A stretch of DNA of 64,000 nucleotides, from NCBI GenBank assembly GCA_963822695.1, contig CAWGJH010000024.1, positions 248,001-312,000 on the forward strand, read 5' to 3'. The notes beneath the pieces were generated by a model. It was not told the origin of the DNA and made no database searches. It was given only the letters and a program-made list of their open reading frames with translations. The DNA comes from GCA-003244245 sp963822695. GTDB lineage: Bacteria > Actinomycetota > Actinomycetes > Mycobacteriales > Pseudonocardiaceae. Shown piece by piece: positions 59,989-64,000 of this stretch. The number at the start of each line of letters is the position of its first letter. Within the stretch, counting starts at the first letter, position 1. The position numbers and the translations under genes are program-made.

Positions 59989-60228
59989 TCAGCGATCGGT
60001 GTCAACGACGTCGACGCGAACTCCACGCCCGCCGATACCGCTCATCACCGTGCGCAACGCCGTGGCGGTGCGCCCGCCCCGACCGATCACCTTGCCGAGA
60101 TCATCGGGATGGACGTGCACCTCAAGCGTGCGGCCCCGCCGCGTGGTCACCAGCTGGACGCGCACATCGTCAGGATTGTCAACGATTCCCCGCACAAGAT
60201 GCTCCAGCGCGTCCGCCAGCATGCTCAC
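59989..60228 (-). CDS. khpA: KH-domain RNA-binding protein (KhpA type)
   Basis: 79 residues from GTG 60228, whose GTGA overlaps the rpsP stop. KH motif GKVIGRGGRTATALRTVM with the GxxG loop. KhpA-type proteins bind RNA, usually with KhpB. Conserved between rpsP and rimM in Gram-positive bacteria. Confidence 0.93.
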   Translation of the reverse strand: MSMLADALEHLVRGIVDNPDDVRVQLVTTRRGRTLEVHVHPDDLGKVIGRGGRTATALRTVMSGIGGRGVRVDVVDTDR

Positions 60229-60737
60229 ACCTGGCCGTCCGCGACCGTCGCAGTATCCTCCCGGGTGTCAGCCCCGGATCGAGCCGCTTCTGGGGTCTTG
60301 GCTGGAGCCGTCTGTGGGGCATCAGCGACCGTGCCTGTGTCAGTCCGGCGCGCAGCCTTCTTACGTGACGTGGTGGCTTCAGTGGTCGGCACCTCACCGG
60401 CCTGCGCCAGCGCGCGGTTGAACAGCTCGGCCTTATCTGGCTTGGGCTCAGCACGCTGCACCGTGCCCTCGGCACCCGGGAGGCCTTTGAACCGCTGCCA
60501 GTCCCCGGTGACTTGGAGAAGGTGTTGGACCGGCTCGGTGGGTTGGGCCCCGACGCCGAGCCAGTACTGCACCCGCTCAGAGTCAACCTCGATGACACTG
60601 GGTTGCTCCTTGGGGTGGTATTTGCCAATCGTCTCGATCGCCTTGCCGTTGCGGCGGGTGCGGGCGTCGGCGATGACAATCCGGTAGTACGGCTGGCGAA
60701 TCCTGCCGAGCCGCATGAGCTTGATCTTGACAGCCAC
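60225..60737 (-). CDS. rpsP: 30S ribosomal protein S16
   Basis: 170 residues from GTG 60737 (MAVKIKLMRLGRIRQPYYRI), with AGGAG upstream; the open frame continues to 60821. The S16 core ends near residue 85; a long alanine/threonine-rich tail (KKAARRTDTGTVADAPQTAP) follows, twice the length of Escherichia coli S16. Such tails are common in actinobacteria. Confidence 0.95.
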   Translation of the reverse strand: MAVKIKLMRLGRIRQPYYRIVIADARTRRNGKAIETIGKYHPKEQPSVIEVDSERVQYWLGVGAQPTEPVQHLLQVTGDWQRFKGLPGAEGTVQRAEPKPDKAELFNRALAQAGEVPTTEATTSRKKAARRTDTGTVADAPQTAPAKTPEAARSGADTREDTATVADGQV

Positions 60738-60938
60738 GGGTCGAGCTACTCCTGTCAACGCGCGAGTGTTCACGGTGAGCACGCGGCCCAGGGTGGGGAT
60801 ATGGACCGACGGTGCTCGCAAGGTCAGTGGTCGCAGCGCGACAAGAGGATCCGCAGCGACAACAGCGACCTATTGTGCCAGACCATCCCAGTGCTCTGTA
60901 TGGCCCGTCCACAACCAGTGGGCGCGCTGGGCGGGGAG

Positions 60939-61688
60939 TCACCCATGCAGTACGCCCTGGGTGATCAGCAGGAGCCAGATAGCGGGCAGGAAATTGTTCG
61001 TCTGATGGGCGGCGATGCTGGCCAGCAGGTTGCCGGTGAGCAACCGCGCCAGCGCGATAGGCAGCGAGATCACCACCAGCAGCGGGGTGCGCAGCAACTC
61101 CAGGTGAGCGAAGGAGAACAGCACCGTGGTCAACCCGAAAATCACCCAGCGGTTCCACCGCCAGTACTCCATCGCCCGCCACAGCACGCCACGGTAGATC
61201 ACCTCCTCGCACGCTGGCGCGACCAGCCACACCGCGAAGAACAGGGTGAGCCCCAACCCCAGCGGCAGCCGCAGACCGTCGAACGCCTCCCCTACCGCCG
61301 AGTTCGCCTGGCTCATACCGACCCAGTGCGCCCAAAGCTGCGAGGCCGGCACAGTGACGACCAACCCCACGACGCTCAGCGCCAGCCCGAGGCCGACATC
61401 GCGCAGTCGCCACCGCACCGACAACTCGCCGCGCAACCGTTCCAGCAGGGGCCCCCGACCGAGGTACGCGGCACCCGTCGCCGCGACCACACCGGCTGCC
61501 ACCGTGGGCACCACGAGCGCGGCAACCAACGCTGGACCGGGCAAAGTGCGCACCGGCCCCCGGTGCGGGGAGGCCAGCGCGAAGGGCAGCACGACCAGCA
61601 CCGACACCGCGAGGAAGGTCACTTCCGCGACCACGAAACAGGCGAGCATGAGCCAGCCACGGCGGGTATCCCGCAGTAGAGTGCTCAC
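60939..61688 (-). CDS. CPBP family intramembrane metalloprotease
   Basis: 249 residues from GTG 61688, in a GTGA overlap with the amidohydrolase upstream. About seven hydrophobic helices; CPBP/Abi motifs CEEVIYRGVLWRAM (EExxxR), FSFAHLELL (FxxxH) and HQTNNFL (HxxxN). Related to Rce1 prenyl proteases and bacteriocin immunity proteins; substrate unknown. There is a 201-bp gap between it and rpsP without a gene. Confidence 0.87.
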   Translation of the reverse strand: MSTLLRDTRRGWLMLACFVVAEVTFLAVSVLVVLPFALASPHRGPVRTLPGPALVAALVVPTVAAGVVAATGAAYLGRGPLLERLRGELSVRWRLRDVGLGLALSVVGLVVTVPASQLWAHWVGMSQANSAVGEAFDGLRLPLGLGLTLFFAVWLVAPACEEVIYRGVLWRAMEYWRWNRWVIFGLTTVLFSFAHLELLRTPLLVVISLPIALARLLTGNLLASIAAHQTNNFLPAIWLLLITQGVLHG

Positions 61689-62803
61689 AGCGCCCAACCA
61701 CGCAACAGCAGCAACGCTGGGTCCCGCAGCGTGTCCGGGTCCAGCCGCGGGTCGGTGCGGGTGACCAGCAGGTCCGCCGGCGCGCCGGGCACCAGGCCGG
61801 GAACGCCCAGCCAGTCGCGGGCTGCCCAACTCGCCGCCGCCAGCGCCTGCGCACCGGATAGCCCGACGGCGCGCAACGCGGCGATCTCATCGACCAGACG
61901 GCCGTGCTGGATGCCACCGCCGGCGTCGCTGCCGGCATAGACCGGGATCCCCGCCTCGACGGCGGCACCGACGGTGTCCCGGGCCCGGGCGTGCAGCACT
62001 CGCAGGTGGGCGGCGTAGCGCGGGTACTTGCCGGCGCGTTCGGCGATTGCGGGGAACGTCTCGATGTTGATCAGTGTGGGCACTAGGGCGGTCCCGCGCG
62101 CGGCCATCTCGGTGATGGTGCTGGCGGACAGGCCGGTGCCGTGCTCGATACAGTCGATCCCGGCGGCGATCAGACCTGGCAGCGCGTCGGCGCCGAAGAC
62201 GTGCGCGGTGACCCTGGCCCCAGCGTCGTGCGCGACGGCGACCGCCTCGACCAGCACGTGATCGGGCCACAGCGGCGCAAGATCGCCACTTTCCCGATCG
62301 ATCCAGTCGCCGACTAGCTTGACCCAGCCGTCCCCGGCCGCTGCCTGCTCCCGCACGGCCTGCGGGAGTAGCGCGGGTTCATCCAGCTCCACGCCGATAG
62401 CCTGGATGTAACGCTTGGGGCGGGCCAGGTGGCGGCCGGCCCGGATGATCCGCGGCAGGTCAACGCGGGCCTGCAACGGACGGGTGTCGATCGGGACTCC
62501 GCAATCCCGGATGAGCAGGGTGCCAGCGTCCCGGTCGATGGCGGCCTGCTCGGCGGCCTCGGCCAGGCTCGCCGGCCCCTGTGCGCCGATACCGACGTGG
62601 CAGTGCGCGTCAACCAGTCCCGGGAGTACGTAGCCGCCGTCACAGACAGTGATCGCTCCAGGCACCGGCTCAGCGCAGATCACCCCGTCGGCCACCCACA
62701 GGTCACCGGATTGCCCGGCGGGCAACAGCACCCCGCGCACATGCATGGCCTGGGCACTCCACCTCCTAGCAGGCCCAGAGGGCCTAGGAGAGGGCACCGT
62801 CAT
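61685..62803 (-). CDS. Amidohydrolase (imidazolonepropionase-like)
   Basis: 372 residues from ATG 62803 (overlapping the ffh stop by ATGA); ATG 62746 is an alternative. Metal motifs VDAHCHVGIGA, VKLVGDWIDRE (Lys), VTAHVFGADAL, DCIEHGTGL, VYAGSDAGGG. A TIM-barrel hydrolase next to ffh, as in mycobacteria; substrate unknown. Confidence 0.87.
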   Translation of the reverse strand: MTVPSPRPSGPARRWSAQAMHVRGVLLPAGQSGDLWVADGVICAEPVPGAITVCDGGYVLPGLVDAHCHVGIGAQGPASLAEAAEQAAIDRDAGTLLIRDCGVPIDTRPLQARVDLPRIIRAGRHLARPKRYIQAIGVELDEPALLPQAVREQAAAGDGWVKLVGDWIDRESGDLAPLWPDHVLVEAVAVAHDAGARVTAHVFGADALPGLIAAGIDCIEHGTGLSASTITEMAARGTALVPTLINIETFPAIAERAGKYPRYAAHLRVLHARARDTVGAAVEAGIPVYAGSDAGGGIQHGRLVDEIAALRAVGLSGAQALAAASWAARDWLGVPGLVPGAPADLLVTRTDPRLDPDTLRDPALLLLRGWAL

Positions 62804-64000
62804 TTCTTGGGGAACTTCAGTTTCGACGGGTCGAAGCCGGGCGGCAGTTGATTGAGACCGGACAGAGTGGATAGGTCGGGCAGCTCGGGCATGCTGCCGG
62901 GCAGCATTCCAGGCAACCCGCCGCGAGTTCTCGGCGGCGTCGGACCCCGTCCCTTGCCCTTCTTGCTCTTGTGTCCCTTGCGGCTGCGGCGTCCGGGGCC
63001 GGCCCCGGGGAAGCCGAGCCGACCGGCCATCTGTTGCATCACCTTGCGAGCCTCGAAGAACCGCTCGACCAGTTGATTCACCTCGCTGACCGCCACTCCG
63101 GAGCCCCGGGCGATACGCTGGCGCCGGGAAGCATTGATGATCTTCGGATCGGCCCGCTCAGCGGGAGTCATACCGCAGATGATGGCCTGCAGCCGGTCCA
63201 ACTGCTTGTCATCGACCTGGGCAAGCTGTTCCTTCATTCCAGCCGCGCCGGGCAACATCCCGAGCAGGTTGGCGATCGGCCCCATCCGGCGGATGGCCTG
63301 CATCTGCTCGAGGAAGTCCTCCAGGGTCAGCTCACCACTGCCGATCTTAGCGGCGGTCTGCTCGGCCTGCTCGGCATCGAAGGCCTGCTCGGCTTGCTCG
63401 ATCAGAGTGAGTAGATCTCCCATGCCCAGGATCCGGCTGGCCATCCGGTCCGGGTGGAAGACATCAAAGTCCTCCAGCTTTTCTCCGTTGGACGCGAACA
63501 GGATCGGCGCACCGGTGACTTGCCGCACCGACAGTGCCGCGCCACCGCGGGCGTCGCCGTCCAGCTTGGTCAGCACGACACCAGTCAAGCCGACGCCGTC
63601 GCGGAAAGCCTCGGCGGTGGTCACCGCGTCCTGGCCGATCATGGCGTCGACGACGAACAGTGTCTCGGTGGGCCGCACCGCGTCGCGGATGTCGGCAGCC
63701 TGACGCATCATCTCGGAATCGATGCCCAGCCGACCGGCGGTATCCACGATGACGATGTCATGCTGGCGGGCCCGAGCTTCGGCCACTCCGCGGCGTGAGA
63801 CCTCGACCGGATCGCCGACACCATTAACCGGCTCTGCCATCTGACCGGCCGCTTGCGCGCCCGGATGGGGGGCGTACACCCGAACCCCGGCCTGCTCACC
63901 CACTATCTGCAGCTGGGTGACCGCGTTGGGTCGCTGCAAGTCGGCGGCGACGAGCAGGGGGGCGTGGCCCTGGTTGCGCAGCCAGCGGGCAAGCTTGCCG
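62800..64000 (-). CDS. ffh: Signal recognition particle protein Ffh (5' partial)
   Basis: The 3' 400 codons; the N terminus lies beyond the right edge. The G domain is seen from KLARWLRNQGHAPLLVAADL, through DIVIVDTAGRLGIDSEMM, VVDAMIGQDAV, LTKLDGDARGGAALSV; the methionine-rich M domain follows (LEDFLEQMQAIRRMGPIANL, MTPAERADPKIINASRRQRI). The tail is a Pro/Gly/Lys linker ending LKFPKK. It binds signal sequences with 4.5S RNA and FtsY. The missing part holds the N domain and the GxxGxGK loop. Confidence 0.96.
   Translation of the reverse strand, partial: GKLARWLRNQGHAPLLVAADLQRPNAVTQLQIVGEQAGVRVYAPHPGAQAAGQMAEPVNGVGDPVEVSRRGVAEARARQHDIVIVDTAGRLGIDSEMMRQAADIRDAVRPTETLFVVDAMIGQDAVTTAEAFRDGVGLTGVVLTKLDGDARGGAALSVRQVTGAPILFASNGEKLEDFDVFHPDRMASRILGMGDLLTLIEQAEQAFDAEQAEQTAAKIGSGELTLEDFLEQMQAIRRMGPIANLLGMLPGAAGMKEQLAQVDDKQLDRLQAIICGMTPAERADPKIINASRRQRIARGSGVAVSEVNQLVERFFEARKVMQQMAGRLGFPGAGPGRRSRKGHKSKKGKGRGPTPPRTRGGLPGMLPGSMPELPDLSTLSGLNQLPPGFDPSKLKFPKK

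Noticed and set aside
60583..61968. 461-codon minus frame across rpsP, CPBP and amidohydrolase genes
   Set aside because: It is a shadow: true genes in another frame carry all the conserved motifs.

Overview
This 64 kb window is high-GC actinobacterial chromosome, most likely from a Pseudonocardiales-type organism. The basis is codon use, RbpA, a DUF5753/DUF397 regulator pair, a WhiG-type sigma factor, DUF2469 and DUF2631 proteins, and a long minus-strand run of housekeeping genes whose order, as I remember it, follows the Mycobacterium tuberculosis ffh-to-map region. No rRNA, tRNA or CRISPR array was seen.

Layout. 1-744: the tail of a small unknown gene and a coiled-coil heptad-repeat protein preceded by a perfect 18-bp-arm hairpin. 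826-4843 (minus): three-gene glycolate/lactate oxidase operon (glcDEF type, ATG/TGA overlaps). 4962-7836 (plus): glycerophosphodiesterase, UMF1-type transporter and rbpA, the last with a textbook SigR/SigH-type promoter (GGGAAC-N18-GTT). 7850-11489 (minus): lnt, a YtcJ-like amidohydrolase and fxsA.

11859-24611 (plus): the most distinctive region, an almost gap-free set of overlapping genes for a group 1h (high-affinity, actinobacterial type) [NiFe] hydrogenase. Order: SIS-domain phosphosugar-isomerase-like protein, a HypC-like mini-chaperone without the usual Met-Cys start, a second SIS protein, small and large hydrogenase subunits, a NifU/Rieske-like protein, DUF5947, DUF6084, an unnamed 439-aa protein, the maturation protease, a 37-aa membrane peptide, hypC, hypD, hypE, a small conserved protein, and a Cas4/AddB-like protein that keeps four iron-sulfur cysteines but appears to have lost nuclease residues. 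hypA, hypB and hypF are absent here. A sigma70-like promoter overlapping an inverted repeat precedes the operon.

24606-31306: an accessory island of toxin-antitoxin and defence-like genes and debris: a zinc-ribbon protein, a truncated NACHT ATPase, two VapBC-type pairs, a Phd/RelE pair whose toxin is fused at its end to a 5'-truncated Mrr-like restriction gene, an AbiEi-like remnant, and a DUF5753 XRE regulator with its DUF397 partner.

31347-64000 (mostly minus): conserved housekeeping genes: cobQ, map, a lipoprotein penicillin-binding protein, a GNAT protein, ispG, rip1/rseP, dxr, DUF2631, ligC-type DNA ligase, rlmN, a methyltransferase, a VOC protein, cdsA, frr, pyrH, tsf, rpsB, an M23-family protein with an altered metal ligand, whiG, xerC, dprA, comM, yraN, a cytochrome P450, DUF2469, rnhB, lepB, rplS, trmD, rimM, a KH protein, rpsP, a CPBP protease, an amidohydrolase, and the 3' part of ffh.
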